Shown piece by piece: positions 1-8,336 of a stretch of 52,776 nucleotides of DNA. Under the pieces are notes generated by a model. It saw only the letters and a program-made list of their open reading frames with translations, was not told the origin of the DNA and ran no database searches. The position numbers and the translations under genes were made by a program. The stretch comes from Lachnospiraceae bacterium (GTDB taxonomy: Bacteria; Bacillota; Clostridia; Lachnospirales; Lachnospiraceae): the NCBI GenBank assembly GCA_030540075.1, contig JAUNWX010000009.1:14607-67382 (forward strand). The letters are read 5' to 3'. Within the stretch, counting starts at the first letter, position 1. Each line of letters opens with the position of its first letter.

Positions 1-1
1 G

Positions 2-46
2 AGCGTTCCGTATGTGTTCATCCTTTACGTGGTGGAGCGGTTGTGA
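2..46 (+). CDS. 3' end of an unidentified plus-strand gene
   Basis: Frame 2 is open from the window edge and reads SVPYVFILYVVERL before a TGA at 44-46. The residues are hydrophobic and look like the last membrane segment of a protein. It points towards the minus-strand channel gene, and a GC-rich hairpin follows, as expected between convergent genes. Only 14 residues are visible, so no function can be given and the frame itself is a guess. Confidence 0.4.
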   Translation, partial: SVPYVFILYVVERL

Positions 47-81
47 CGGATACAATAGCCACATCTCTGCAAGCTGGGAAG

Positions 82-110
82 CCGGGGGGCAGGCATACGC
101 CTGCCGCCGG
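82..110. terminator. GC-rich hairpin between convergent genes
   Basis: Arms GGCAGGC (88-94) and GCCTGCC (99-105) pair perfectly around the loop ATAC, with CCGG/CCGG (82-85, 107-110) outside. It lies between the end of the left-edge gene and the stop of the channel gene, so it could end both transcripts. There is no clear U-tract on either side, which lowers confidence. Confidence 0.35.
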
Positions 111-117
111 ACTTCAC

Positions 118-792
118 TTACCTAAATGAAGGCAGATTCCAGTGGAAATAGATCGCGAGGAAGCGGATCAGGACCGTCACGATCATGCTGACCACGGCGG
201 CGATCATCGTGCTTCCGAAGGCACCGGCCGGGCGGGCGATGACGGACAGGCCGCAGTAGACGATGGCCCCCACGATGGCCGCGATGCCATAGACGCGCTT
301 CCGCATGATGAGGGGCATCTGTCCGGCGAAGATATCGCGGAGGATGCCACCGCCGATGCCGGTGAGGACGCCGACGAAGCAGGCGAGGAACATATTTGCA
401 CCGTAGCCTGCATTGACCGCCGTACGGCAGCCGACGACGACAAACGCGGCGAGGCCGACGGAATCTGCGACGTTCAGGATGAAGTTTGAGCGGATACGGT
501 TCCGGTCGATCTTATCCATATAGGTTTCGGTGGTGCGGCTGCGCTCGAAGATGAAGTCGACGACGCAGGTGATGAAGGCAACCGTCACATAGACCGGCTT
601 CGTGAACATCGCCGGCGGAATCTCGCCGAGGATGAGGTCACGGATCATACCGCCGCCGACCGCCGTCGCACAGCCGAGCACGATGGCACCGAAGATGTCC
701 ATCTTCCGCTCCTTCGCGACCATGACGCCGGAAATCGCAAAGGCCACCGTACCGATCATTTCGAGAATAAAAATTACATCATCAAAGCTCAT
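118..792 (-). CDS. TRIC-type cation channel family membrane protein (UPF0126/YicG)
   Basis: This 224-residue protein is almost entirely hydrophobic, with about seven membrane segments. It carries the family's two internal repeats, each ending in a glycine-rich motif followed by Arg-Asp: GGGMIRDLILG near residue 47 and GGGILRDIFAG near residue 147. Length and motifs match bacterial trimeric intracellular cation channel homologues (formerly UPF0126), membrane proteins with selective monovalent-cation conductance in studied members. The start codon overlaps the thrS stop (TGATG), so the two are probably translated from one T-box-controlled transcript. A channel under threonyl-tRNA control is odd and may only reflect read-through. 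The family is sure; the transported ion is inferred. Confidence 0.85.
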   Translation of the reverse strand: MSFDDVIFILEMIGTVAFAISGVMVAKERKMDIFGAIVLGCATAVGGGMIRDLILGEIPPAMFTKPVYVTVAFITCVVDFIFERSRTTETYMDKIDRNRIRSNFILNVADSVGLAAFVVVGCRTAVNAGYGANMFLACFVGVLTGIGGGILRDIFAGQMPLIMRKRVYGIAAIVGAIVYCGLSVIARPAGAFGSTMIAAVVSMIVTVLIRFLAIYFHWNLPSFR

Positions 793-2678
793 CAGTCGAT
801 CTCGTCCGGAAGCTCGAGGGTGTGCTCTCTGTTCAGCTTCTGGCAGAAAGCGACGAACTTGTCGAGCGGAACGTTCTGGATCTGCTTGTTGGAGCCGCGA
901 ACGTTGATGGATACGGTGTTCTCCTCTGCCTCGTGATCACCGAGTACGAGGATGTACGGATCCTTGTAGTTCTTGAAGCCCTTGATCTTCGTCTTCATGT
1001 TCTTATCGCTGTAGTCTGCCTCGACACGGATGCCGGCGTTCAGCAGAGCCTCCTCTACCTTCTTCGCATAGGCGTTATGCTCCTCACGGATTGGAACGAG
1101 GGCTACCTGATACGGGTTCAGCCAGAACGGGAAGTTGCCCTTGAAGTTCTCGATGATGATACCGATGAAACGCTCGAGGGAACCGTAGATCGCACGGTGG
1201 ATAACGACCGGCATCTGCTGTGTGCCGTCCTCTGCGGTGTAGTTCAGGCCAAAGTTGTGCGGAAGCTGGAAGTCGAGCTGAACCGTACCGCACTGCCACT
1301 CACGACCAAGTGCATCCTTGATCTGAAGGTCGATCTTCGGGCCATAGAATGCGCCGTCGCCTTCATTGATCTCGTAACCGCCCTCGCCATACTTCTCGTC
1401 GAGGATGGACTTGAGGGATGCCTCTGCACGATTCCAGACGTCGATATCACCCATGAAATCATCTGGTCTGGTGGAGAGCTCTGCACGGTAGGTGACACCG
1501 AAGGTCTTGTAGATCTCGTCTGCGATGGAGATAACATCGGCGATCTCATCCTTGATCTGAGACTCCATTACGAAGGTATGGTCATCATCCTGACGGAACT
1601 CCTGTACACGGAAGAGACCGTTCATCTGACCGGACTTCTCCTTACGGTGCAGCACATCGTACTCAGAGTAACGGATCGGGAGTTCCTTGTAGGAACGAAG
1701 CTTACGCTTGAAGGTGAGCATCGCGTTCGGGCAGTTCATCGGCTTCGCTGCCATGGTGTCGATGTTCTCACGGTTGTAAATGACAGAACCGGCCTGGATC
1801 TTCGCTACCTTCTTCTCGGCTGCCTCATCCTTATAATCCTCGACCACGTTCTCGATATCGGCATCGGCTGTGGTGTAGCCGTCGATACCCGGAACGATGA
1901 ACATGTTGTTCAGATAGTGTGCCCAGTGACCGGAAACGAGCCAGAGACGCTTGTTGTTTACGAGAGGCGCTGCGATCTCGGTGTAGCCATGGCGACGCTG
2001 TACCTCACGGCTGTACTGAAGCAGTGCCTGGTACATCTGCCATCCACGTGGGAGCCAGTACGGCATGCCCGGTGCGGTCTCGTTGAACATGAAGAGCTCG
2101 AGCTGCGCACCGATCTTCTTGTGGTCACGCTCACGCGCCTCCTCGATCATCTTTACGTGCTGCTTCAGCTCATCCTTCGTCGGGAATGCATACACATAGA
2201 CACGCTGCATGTGGTCACGCTTCTCATCGCCTCTCCAGTATGCTGCGGAACAGCTGTGGATCTGGTAAGCCGCGCTCATCAGCTCCTGTGAATTCTCTAC
2301 GTGCGGTCCACGGCAGAGATCCACATAATCATCACCGGTATAGTAAACAGAGATGGTCTCGTCCTCCGGAAGTTCCTCGATCAGCTCGAGCTTGAACTTC
2401 TGATCCTTAAAGATTTCCTTCGCCTCGTCCTTCGAAACTTCCTTCCGTGTCCACGGCTCACGACGCTTGATGATCTCACGCATCTTGTTCTCGATGGCCT
2501 TGAAGTCCTCCTCACCGATGCTCTTGCCCTCCGGCAGTACGAAGTCATAGTAGCAGCCGTCCTCGATCTGAGGTCCGATACCGTACTGCACTTCCTTACC
2601 GTAGATCTCGATCACTGCCTTTGCGAGGATGTGTGCGAGAGAATGACGATACACCTGTAATAACTCTTCCTTTTCCAT
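792..2678 (-). CDS. thrS: threonyl-tRNA synthetase, form without TGS domain
   Basis: Class II synthetase charging tRNA-Thr in the cytoplasm. The open frame extends 101 codons further upstream, but those codons cover the T-box terminator; the real start is the ATG at 2678, preceded by AAAGGAG. The 628-residue product begins directly with the editing domain (HSLAH, residues 12-16; CRGPH further on), so the usual N-terminal TGS domain is missing. The catalytic core has the zinc-binding Cys in MNCPNAML and His in QDDDHTF and VIHRAIYGSLERF, then the anticodon-binding domain. About 40 extra residues stand just before the MNCP motif, and the common NCPGHM is NCPNAM here. Identity is secure; the missing TGS and the insertion make it an atypical form. 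Confidence 0.95.
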   Translation of the reverse strand: MEKEELLQVYRHSLAHILAKAVIEIYGKEVQYGIGPQIEDGCYYDFVLPEGKSIGEEDFKAIENKMREIIKRREPWTRKEVSKDEAKEIFKDQKFKLELIEELPEDETISVYYTGDDYVDLCRGPHVENSQELMSAAYQIHSCSAAYWRGDEKRDHMQRVYVYAFPTKDELKQHVKMIEEARERDHKKIGAQLELFMFNETAPGMPYWLPRGWQMYQALLQYSREVQRRHGYTEIAAPLVNNKRLWLVSGHWAHYLNNMFIVPGIDGYTTADADIENVVEDYKDEAAEKKVAKIQAGSVIYNRENIDTMAAKPMNCPNAMLTFKRKLRSYKELPIRYSEYDVLHRKEKSGQMNGLFRVQEFRQDDDHTFVMESQIKDEIADVISIADEIYKTFGVTYRAELSTRPDDFMGDIDVWNRAEASLKSILDEKYGEGGYEINEGDGAFYGPKIDLQIKDALGREWQCGTVQLDFQLPHNFGLNYTAEDGTQQMPVVIHRAIYGSLERFIGIIIENFKGNFPFWLNPYQVALVPIREEHNAYAKKVEEALLNAGIRVEADYSDKNMKTKIKGFKNYKDPYILVLGDHEAEENTVSINVRGSNKQIQNVPLDKFVAFCQKLNREHTLELPDEID

Positions 2679-2837
2679 TTGTTTCTCCTTTGAATGTTTC
2701 AAAACCAGCCCTTTGGGACGGCTGATTTCGTGTCTGGACAACCGGTCCAGTGCCACACAGCGAATCTTTGCACCTTGCCTGCGGCAGCGTCTCATCTCAA
2801 ATTCCCTTCGGGAATCCTCAAACGGTGCTACCTTAAA

Positions 2838-3114
2838 CAAAAAGAGTCCCAACCAGCTCTTTCGAACTGATTGGGACGATAGATTCGCGGTTCCACCCAA
2901 ATTGTCATCAACCACATATCCTGTGGGCCAATGCTTCTGCATCCGCTCTGATGACCACTCTTTCGACGGTAACGTAGTCAACGGGTCCGATTAAGGACCT
3001 CTCCGAGGTGGTGTTCATATTTATTTCATCGACGCCTCGCAGCGACCGGCGTTTCTCTGGATCCGAAATCAAATACTACTGTCCTCTTCAACGATTTCTG
3101 TCTATTCAATTGAC
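2838..3114 (-). promoter_or_regulatory. T-box riboswitch (tRNA-Thr) with terminator, thrS leader
   Basis: On the minus strand the leader contains the T-box core GGGTGGAACCGCG (2886-2898), complementary to an uncharged tRNA acceptor end. It is followed by an intrinsic terminator with arms GTCCCAATCAG/CTGGTTGGGAC (2846-2877) and TCTTTTTG (2838-2845). Upstream, the stem I region carries a specifier candidate ACC (3010-3012, in GAACACCACC), a threonine codon followed by a purine. This matches the gene controlled. Uncharged tRNA-Thr should favour the antiterminator and turn thrS and the channel gene on. Boundaries are approximate. Confidence 0.93.
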
Positions 3115-3120
3115 ACAGCC

Positions 3121-3149
3121 ATTGTAGGTTCGCCGGGCAGCTTTGTCAA
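3121..3149 (-). promoter_or_regulatory. sigma-A promoter of thrS T-box transcript
   Basis: Minus strand: TTGACA (3144-3149), a 17-bp spacer, then TACAAT (3121-3126). This is close to the perfect housekeeping consensus and starts transcription near 3114, just before the T-box. It lies immediately after the stop codon of the ABC ATPase gene. Confidence 0.85.
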
Positions 3150-3154
3150 GAGGG

Positions 3155-4810
3155 CTATTTCTCGATTTCCAGGCGGCCGTCGGCGATGCACTTTCCGGAC
3201 TGACGGTCGAACAGCAGAATGTGGCTGCCGTGGATGTCGATGCCGGCCTGCTCGCCGATCCTGTAGGCATTGTTCCCGAAGATCACACCGGTCAGCAGAT
3301 AGTCATCCTGTACGCAGAGCTTGAGCGTCGATTCCATACCGGTCGGCATGGCACCGAAGATCGTGGTCTGAAGCGCGCCATCCGGCTCGATGTCGATGGC
3401 CTCCGGACGGATGCCCAGCACGAGGTCGCGGTTTGTGAGGACCGGATCCTCGAGGATGGAGCTGTCCTCTTCGACGACCTTCTCGATGTGGTACTTGAAG
3501 ACCTCGTCCTTGTTGCTCTTCTCGACGGCGTGCTTCTGCTTCAGGCGATCGATTTCCGCCTGCTTCTTCGCTGCGGCATCCGCGTCTCGCTGTGTGAACC
3601 ACTTCGGAAGCTCGAGCGCTTCGTTCGGGATGAAGCGTGCATGAATGCCATGGAAGATCTCGAGGGCGACGCTGCCGTCTGCACTTTGCTCACCCGTAGC
3701 TTCGACGAAGTTGATGGACGGGTTGCCGACGAAATCGGCGGCAAAGAGATTTGTCGGGCGGTTGTAGACCTCGAGCGGTGCGTCGTACTGCTGGAGGACA
3801 CCGTTGTTGATGAGGCAGATCTTCGTCGCGAGGGTCATCGCTTCCATCTGATCATGGGTGACATAGACGAAGGTCGAGCCGGTCTCCAGGTGGAGACGCT
3901 GCAGCTCGTAGCGCATCTCGAGACGAAGCTTCGCATCGAGGTTACTGAGCGGCTCGTCCATGAAGAGTACCTGCGGCTCCGGTGCGAGGGTACGGGCGAT
4001 GGCAACACGCTGTTGCTGACCACCGGAAAGCTCTGCCGGATAACGATCCATGAACATACCGATCTTTACGACACGGGAAACCTGACGTACACGGCTGTCA
4101 ATCTCTTCATCCGTTAATTTTCGGACCTCCATGAGCGGGGCGCCGTTCTGTGTGACGTGGAAATGCTCGTCGAGGGCCTGGCCCTTCGCCGCGTAGCCTG
4201 CATTGATCTCCGCAAGGGTCTTCTCGTAACCGGCACGTGCCGCATCGGCTGCCTGCTGCGGGTCCGCCGCCTCATGAATCTTCAGGTTGAAGAGCTCCTT
4301 TGCGCTCATGATGGAGAGGCTGAAGGTATCGATGAGCTTCACGTAGGCCTTTTCGGTATCGAGCTTTCCGTTCTTATCGCGGCAGTCCTCGATCTGGTCC
4401 TTGACCTTCTTTCCGCTCTTCAGTGCATGCATGAGGTCGGAGCTGACCTTCGCCTTCACGTCGATCTGCGGCATCTCTTCCTTAATATTCTTCAGACCGA
4501 AGGAGATGTTCTGGTACACGGTCATGTTCGGCCAGAGTGCATAGTTCTGGAAGAGGAAGCCGACCTTCCGCTTGTTGGCCGGGACATTGATGCCCTTATC
4601 CGAATCGAAGACGACGCGGTCGCCGATTCGGATCTGCCCTTCGGTCGGCGTCTCGAGGCCCGCAATCATACGGAGGATGGTGGTTTTTCCACAGCCGGAA
4701 GGACCCAGCAGCGTGACGAAGGCATTGTCCGGGATATCGAGACTGAGGTCATCGACACCGAAATAGTTTTTCCAGCGTTTGGTGATGTGTGTTAATGTGA
4801 TGGACGGCAT
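3155..4810 (-). CDS. ABC importer ATP-binding protein with large insertion
   Basis: ATPase subunit of an FbpC/PotA-type importer. Walker A GPSGCGKTT (36-44), Q-loop FLFQNYALWP (Gln88), signature LSGGQQQR (261-268), Walker B VLFMDEP (281-287) and H-loop His319 are all present. In ordinary relatives the Q-loop and signature lie about 50 residues apart. Here they are about 170 apart because of a mostly charged, helical-looking insertion (about 110-232). The C-terminal TOBE region also has a Lys/Glu-rich insertion, making 551 residues against the usual 350-380. An RBS (GGAGG) precedes the ATG, which begins 2 nt after the permease stop, so it is the last gene of the importer operon. Substrate is not evident; iron or a phosphorylated sugar or organic acid fits the relatives. 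Confidence 0.9.
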   Translation of the reverse strand: MPSITLTHITKRWKNYFGVDDLSLDIPDNAFVTLLGPSGCGKTTILRMIAGLETPTEGQIRIGDRVVFDSDKGINVPANKRKVGFLFQNYALWPNMTVYQNISFGLKNIKEEMPQIDVKAKVSSDLMHALKSGKKVKDQIEDCRDKNGKLDTEKAYVKLIDTFSLSIMSAKELFNLKIHEAADPQQAADAARAGYEKTLAEINAGYAAKGQALDEHFHVTQNGAPLMEVRKLTDEEIDSRVRQVSRVVKIGMFMDRYPAELSGGQQQRVAIARTLAPEPQVLFMDEPLSNLDAKLRLEMRYELQRLHLETGSTFVYVTHDQMEAMTLATKICLINNGVLQQYDAPLEVYNRPTNLFAADFVGNPSINFVEATGEQSADGSVALEIFHGIHARFIPNEALELPKWFTQRDADAAAKKQAEIDRLKQKHAVEKSNKDEVFKYHIEKVVEEDSSILEDPVLTNRDLVLGIRPEAIDIEPDGALQTTIFGAMPTGMESTLKLCVQDDYLLTGVIFGNNAYRIGEQAGIDIHGSHILLFDRQSGKCIADGRLEIEK

Positions 4811-4812
4811 AC

Positions 4813-6642
4813 TTAACCTCCTATTCCGTTATCAAGGCTTGCTCCCGTCAGGATATTGACGAGGGTGTTAAACAGAAGAATCGTCATGATGAGGATCAGG
4901 TTGATCGCACTCGAGAAGGCGTACAGACCCATCTCATCGAAGTAATCCAGTGTCGTGGAGAGGATGAAGCCCTGGGTGCAGAGAAGCAGGAACAGGGACA
5001 GCTCACGAAGGCAGGTCATGAACGGCAGGGTATAGCCGCTGATGATGGAGCTCTTCTGAATCGGGATGATGATGTTCAGCATCCGCTTATGCCACGGGAT
5101 ATCCTGAATGATGGCGGCCTCTTCGATCTCGTTGGAGAGCTGCAGCATCGAGTTCAGGGAATTTCTGGAGGCGAACGGGATGTACTTGACGACACCCGCG
5201 ATGATCAGCAGGGTGTAGGTGTTGAACAGGTTCACATGCTGATTACTGAAGAGGATGAAGAACGCAGCGCCGACCGCGATGGACGGCATCAGGTACGGCA
5301 GGAACGCGACGTTGTTTACGTAGTTCGCCCACTTCGAGCGACGGTTCTTCGATACGGCGTAGCCGATCAGGGTGCCGATCGTGCCGGCGATGAGTGCGCA
5401 GACGATGGCAAGGAACAGGGTGCCCTTGAAGGCGTGCCAGATGGTCGGATTATAGAGAATTCCGTGCTGGCCATACATACCGTTTTCACTGACATTTTCA
5501 TGCGTCAGCCACCACTTCGTGGTGAGGTTCGAGGTATCGTGTGTATACAGGAAGCTGTAATCGCCCGGGTTCGGCAGGAAGGTCTCCAGTGCGAAAAGGA
5601 GAATCGGCCAGATGGAGGTGAAGAAGGTCAGCAGGATGAAGACCACGCCCATGACGTACTTCCCGGCTTTTCCGAGATTGATCTTACTGAGCTGTCCGGA
5701 TTTACCGGTGACGGTCGTGTAGTTTGCGCGACCGGTGACGGAGGTCTGGTTGAGACCCAGGATCAGGACACCGAAGAGCATCATGATGATCGCGAGGATG
5801 CTGGCTTCACCGGTGTACTTCGAGTTCAGCGAGATGTACTTCGTCGACAGGGTCGTGAGACCGAGGTAATGCGGAACCGGGTAGGAGCCCATCGCGGATC
5901 CGAAGACGAGCAGGATCGTACTGAGGATCGCCGGCTTGATCATCGGCAGCGTCACGCGCAGCATGATCTTCCACTTCGGGGTATCGAGGATGGTCGCCGC
6001 TTCCTCGAGGTTCGCATCCATGTTTTTAAAGATGCCGCCGATCAGGATGTAGGCGAACGGTGCGTAGTGGAGACCGAGCACCATGGCACTCGGGAAGGCG
6101 CCGAGGCAGAACCATTTCGGCATACAGATGCCGAACAGCGATGCGAGGAGGCCATCCGAGGTACCGCAGACAGCATTGGAGTTAAACATATGCTGCCATA
6201 CGACCGCCAGTGTCCACTGCGGCATGATGTACGGGAAAATGAAAATCGAGCTTAAATACTTTTTGAAGCGCATGTTGGTTCTCGTCACCAGGAAGGCAAA
6301 AAAACCACCATACAGGATGGAAATCGCACAGGTCAAAACCGAGAGAATCACGGTATTCAGGAGTGGTTTCCAGAGATTGGTCTTTGCAAGACGGCTCGTA
6401 AAAAGATCGACATAGTTTGCGACGCTGTAGCCGGAGGTCTTTCCGGTGAGATGGGCGTCGATGGTGCCCGGATGGATCTGAAAGGTATCACGGACGATGG
6501 CGACGATCGGGGCCACCGTACTGAAGGTGAGCACGATACCGAAGACGAGCAGGATGATGTTCTGCGGCTTCGAAAAGAAGGTGACGATCTTATTACGGAG
6601 TATGGCTTTCGTATCACGTGTACCGGATGCAGTCGTTTCCAT
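4813..6642 (-). CDS. ABC importer permease, two fused permease domains (FbpB-like)
   Basis: This 609-residue membrane protein has about 12 segments and two MetI-like permease halves (about 90-300 and 390-600). Each carries an EAA loop that contacts the ATPase: EEAATILDTPKWKIML and EEAAIIQDIPWHKRML. Single-chain duplicated permeases are typical of Fe3+ and AfuB-type sugar-phosphate importers. The start is supported by GGAGG seven bases upstream. It follows the binding-protein gene after a short gap holding a hairpin and is followed at 2 nt by the ATPase gene. Partner assignment is strong; substrate is inferred only from family resemblance. Confidence 0.92.
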   Translation of the reverse strand: METTASGTRDTKAILRNKIVTFFSKPQNIILLVFGIVLTFSTVAPIVAIVRDTFQIHPGTIDAHLTGKTSGYSVANYVDLFTSRLAKTNLWKPLLNTVILSVLTCAISILYGGFFAFLVTRTNMRFKKYLSSIFIFPYIMPQWTLAVVWQHMFNSNAVCGTSDGLLASLFGICMPKWFCLGAFPSAMVLGLHYAPFAYILIGGIFKNMDANLEEAATILDTPKWKIMLRVTLPMIKPAILSTILLVFGSAMGSYPVPHYLGLTTLSTKYISLNSKYTGEASILAIIMMLFGVLILGLNQTSVTGRANYTTVTGKSGQLSKINLGKAGKYVMGVVFILLTFFTSIWPILLFALETFLPNPGDYSFLYTHDTSNLTTKWWLTHENVSENGMYGQHGILYNPTIWHAFKGTLFLAIVCALIAGTIGTLIGYAVSKNRRSKWANYVNNVAFLPYLMPSIAVGAAFFILFSNQHVNLFNTYTLLIIAGVVKYIPFASRNSLNSMLQLSNEIEEAAIIQDIPWHKRMLNIIIPIQKSSIISGYTLPFMTCLRELSLFLLLCTQGFILSTTLDYFDEMGLYAFSSAINLILIMTILLFNTLVNILTGASLDNGIGG

Positions 6643-6666
6643 AGATGAATTCCTCCGTTCTTAAAA

Positions 6667-6696
6667 CCGACCGGGGAGTCATGAGCTCCCCGGCCG
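6667..6696 (-). terminator. hairpin between binding-protein and permease genes
   Basis: Perfect 8-bp arms CCGGGGAG/CTCCCCGG (6671-6678, 6686-6693) around a 7-nt loop, followed on the minus strand by a short TTTTAA. It fits a partial terminator or 3'-end stabiliser that leaves more mRNA for the binding protein than for the permease and ATPase, as is common in ABC importer operons. Effect inferred. Confidence 0.55.
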
Positions 6697-6721
6697 AAAA
6701 ATCATTTCATATAAGCGTTTA

Positions 6722-8152
6722 TTACTTCGCGTCTGCGTACTTGGTCAGGGTCTCGATCCAGCTGCCGACACCGAATGCAGCGTCTGCGCAGTACTCCGGA
6801 TCCTCGAGTACGAGCTCGCCGGTGGTGGTCCACCAGTCATAGCCACGGTCATCCTTTGCCGGGAACGCATCTTCGCCGGCGTCGTTGTAGCCGCCCTTTG
6901 CGTGGTTATAGGTCGCTTCGATCTGCTCTGCAACCTTCGGGTTCGAGCTGTAACCGCCCATGTCCTTGCCCCATGCACTGAAGCCGTCCTCTGTACATGT
7001 CATGTAGGTCATAAATGCACATGCGGTCCATGGAAGCGGGCTGTTCTTTGTCAGGAAGAGGTAGTGGTTGTAGCCGTAGCCGCCGATGCCCTTATAGCCA
7101 TCCTGGTATGCAGCTACCTTGATGTTGTTGACGGAAACGGTTGCGGATTCCTCTACGGAACGAAGCTTCGAATAAACGAGGAGACCGGACTGATCCTTCG
7201 CGGACTTGTCGACGAGAGTGTTGCAGATCGGGCCGTCATCGGTCTGTGCGTTGTAGTTCTCTACCCAGAGCTTGATCCATGCGAGGGCGTACTTGCCGTT
7301 CTCACCGAGACCGAAATCATCCGCGTCGGAAGCGACTTCCTGGATGGTCGGATCGAAGTAAGCCTTATGCTCATCATCGAGTGCATCGTAGGCATCTTTC
7401 AGCATGCCGGCGTACTTATCCTCGGTCAGCATGTAGAGGAAGTTCTTTCCGACGAGCTCGGAATCGATGTCCATGTACAGCGGGTGCTGATCCTTATAAA
7501 TGAAATCCCAGCAGTTCTTGAACTCAGCGGAGCCGGTCGAGTTATACATGAAGACCTTATTCAGGGTCTGCAGTGGCAGGTAGCCGCTGTAAGCATCGGC
7601 GGTGGTGCCGTTCGCTTCTGCCCACTCCTTCGGGATGAAGGTCTTCAGGATATCGGTATCGACCATCTTGCTCTTGATCTGGTTACCATCCTGGATGAGG
7701 GTCATCGCGAAGGTGCCGGTATCCTTCAGAGAATCTGCGGTGAGCTGCTCGAAGATCTTGTTGTTCTTCGGCTGCTGCCACTCGAACTCCATATTGTAGT
7801 TCGGATCGATGGTCTGCAGGTAAGCGATGAAGAGCGGAAGTGCGGACTTACCACGGGAGGAGTTACCGACGCCGTAGAAGGTCTTGCCGTTCGACTCCTC
7901 GATGGCCTTCTTTGCAAGCTCTTCCATGCTCATGCCTTCGGCTTCCTTGATGATGGCATCGATACCAGTGAGGTTCTCTTCCTTCGGCGCCTCGGTTTCC
8001 GCCGGCTGTGCTGCTTGGGTCTCTGCCGGTTTGTCAGTGGCAGCGGCAGCCGTGGTGGCTGTAGTGTTGTTTGATGAAGATCCGCATGCGGCCAGCATGG
8101 AAACCGCCATCGATGCGGTTAACAGTAACGAGATGAGTTTACGTTTTCTCAT
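6722..8152 (-). CDS. extracellular solute-binding lipoprotein of the importer
   Basis: This 476-residue binding protein delivers the substrate to the downstream permease. It begins with a lipoprotein signal (positive MRKRK, hydrophobic stretch, lipobox LAAC with Cys23), then a Thr/Ala/Glu-rich linker to about residue 60, then a two-lobed periplasmic-binding fold of the Fe3+/AfuA type. The start has AAGGGAGG upstream. It is the first gene of the importer operon, behind a promoter with a poor -35 and a long inverted repeat, so expression is probably activator-dependent, most simply through the YesN-type regulator just upstream. The family is clear; the ligand is not shown by the sequence. Confidence 0.9.
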   Translation of the reverse strand: MRKRKLISLLLTASMAVSMLAACGSSSNNTTATTAAAATDKPAETQAAQPAETEAPKEENLTGIDAIIKEAEGMSMEELAKKAIEESNGKTFYGVGNSSRGKSALPLFIAYLQTIDPNYNMEFEWQQPKNNKIFEQLTADSLKDTGTFAMTLIQDGNQIKSKMVDTDILKTFIPKEWAEANGTTADAYSGYLPLQTLNKVFMYNSTGSAEFKNCWDFIYKDQHPLYMDIDSELVGKNFLYMLTEDKYAGMLKDAYDALDDEHKAYFDPTIQEVASDADDFGLGENGKYALAWIKLWVENYNAQTDDGPICNTLVDKSAKDQSGLLVYSKLRSVEESATVSVNNIKVAAYQDGYKGIGGYGYNHYLFLTKNSPLPWTACAFMTYMTCTEDGFSAWGKDMGGYSSNPKVAEQIEATYNHAKGGYNDAGEDAFPAKDDRGYDWWTTTGELVLEDPEYCADAAFGVGSWIETLTKYADAK

Positions 8153-8230
8153 AAATGTGCCTCCCTTATGGTTTCACGATCGGCGCTCCGATTTACTTCG
8201 TGCGAAGCGCGTTCTTTACTTGATGGCTCT

Positions 8231-8259
8231 AGTATAGAAATTTTTTTGCATAATAAAAA
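8231..8259 (-). promoter_or_regulatory. candidate activator-dependent promoter of the importer operon
   Basis: Minus strand: -10 TATACT (8231-8236), 17-bp spacer, weak -35 TTTTTA (8254-8259). The -35 overlaps the near arm of an inverted repeat, the usual position for an AraC-family activator touching RNA polymerase. The leader to the ATG is about 70 nt. Confidence 0.6.
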
Positions 8260-8319
8260 CGCGGTAAAAATGATATTTTGATGGTCATTTCTGACATCTT
8301 TATATCATTTATCCGCGTT
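8258..8319. promoter_or_regulatory. long inverted repeat, probable operator of the YesN-type regulator
   Basis: Arms AACGCGGTAAAAATGATAT (8258-8276) and ATATCATTTATCCGCGTT (8302-8319) are near-perfect inverted copies with a 25-bp AT-rich centre. The spacing and the position upstream of a weak -35 suit two AraC-type DNA-binding domains. Because it lies just after the stop codon of that regulator, the pairing of protein and site is an inference from position. It could also fold in RNA at the end of the regulator transcript. Confidence 0.6.
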
Positions 8320-8336
8320 TGTATGTGCAATATGCA

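Noticed and set aside
822-2291. 489-codon plus-strand open frame over thrS
   Set aside because: It is the antisense frame of thrS; the translation has no family motifs, and thrS is certain. The same holds for the long antisense frames over 3143-4117, 5089-6255, 6902-8074, 8848-11037, 25003-26877, 26894-28309, 33332-34780, 37411-39078, 41802-43577 and 45695-47200, which arise from GC-rich third positions.
2679-2981. N-terminal 101-codon extension of ThrS
   Set aside because: These codons cover the T-box and its terminator, and a perfect ribosome site stands before the ATG at 2678.
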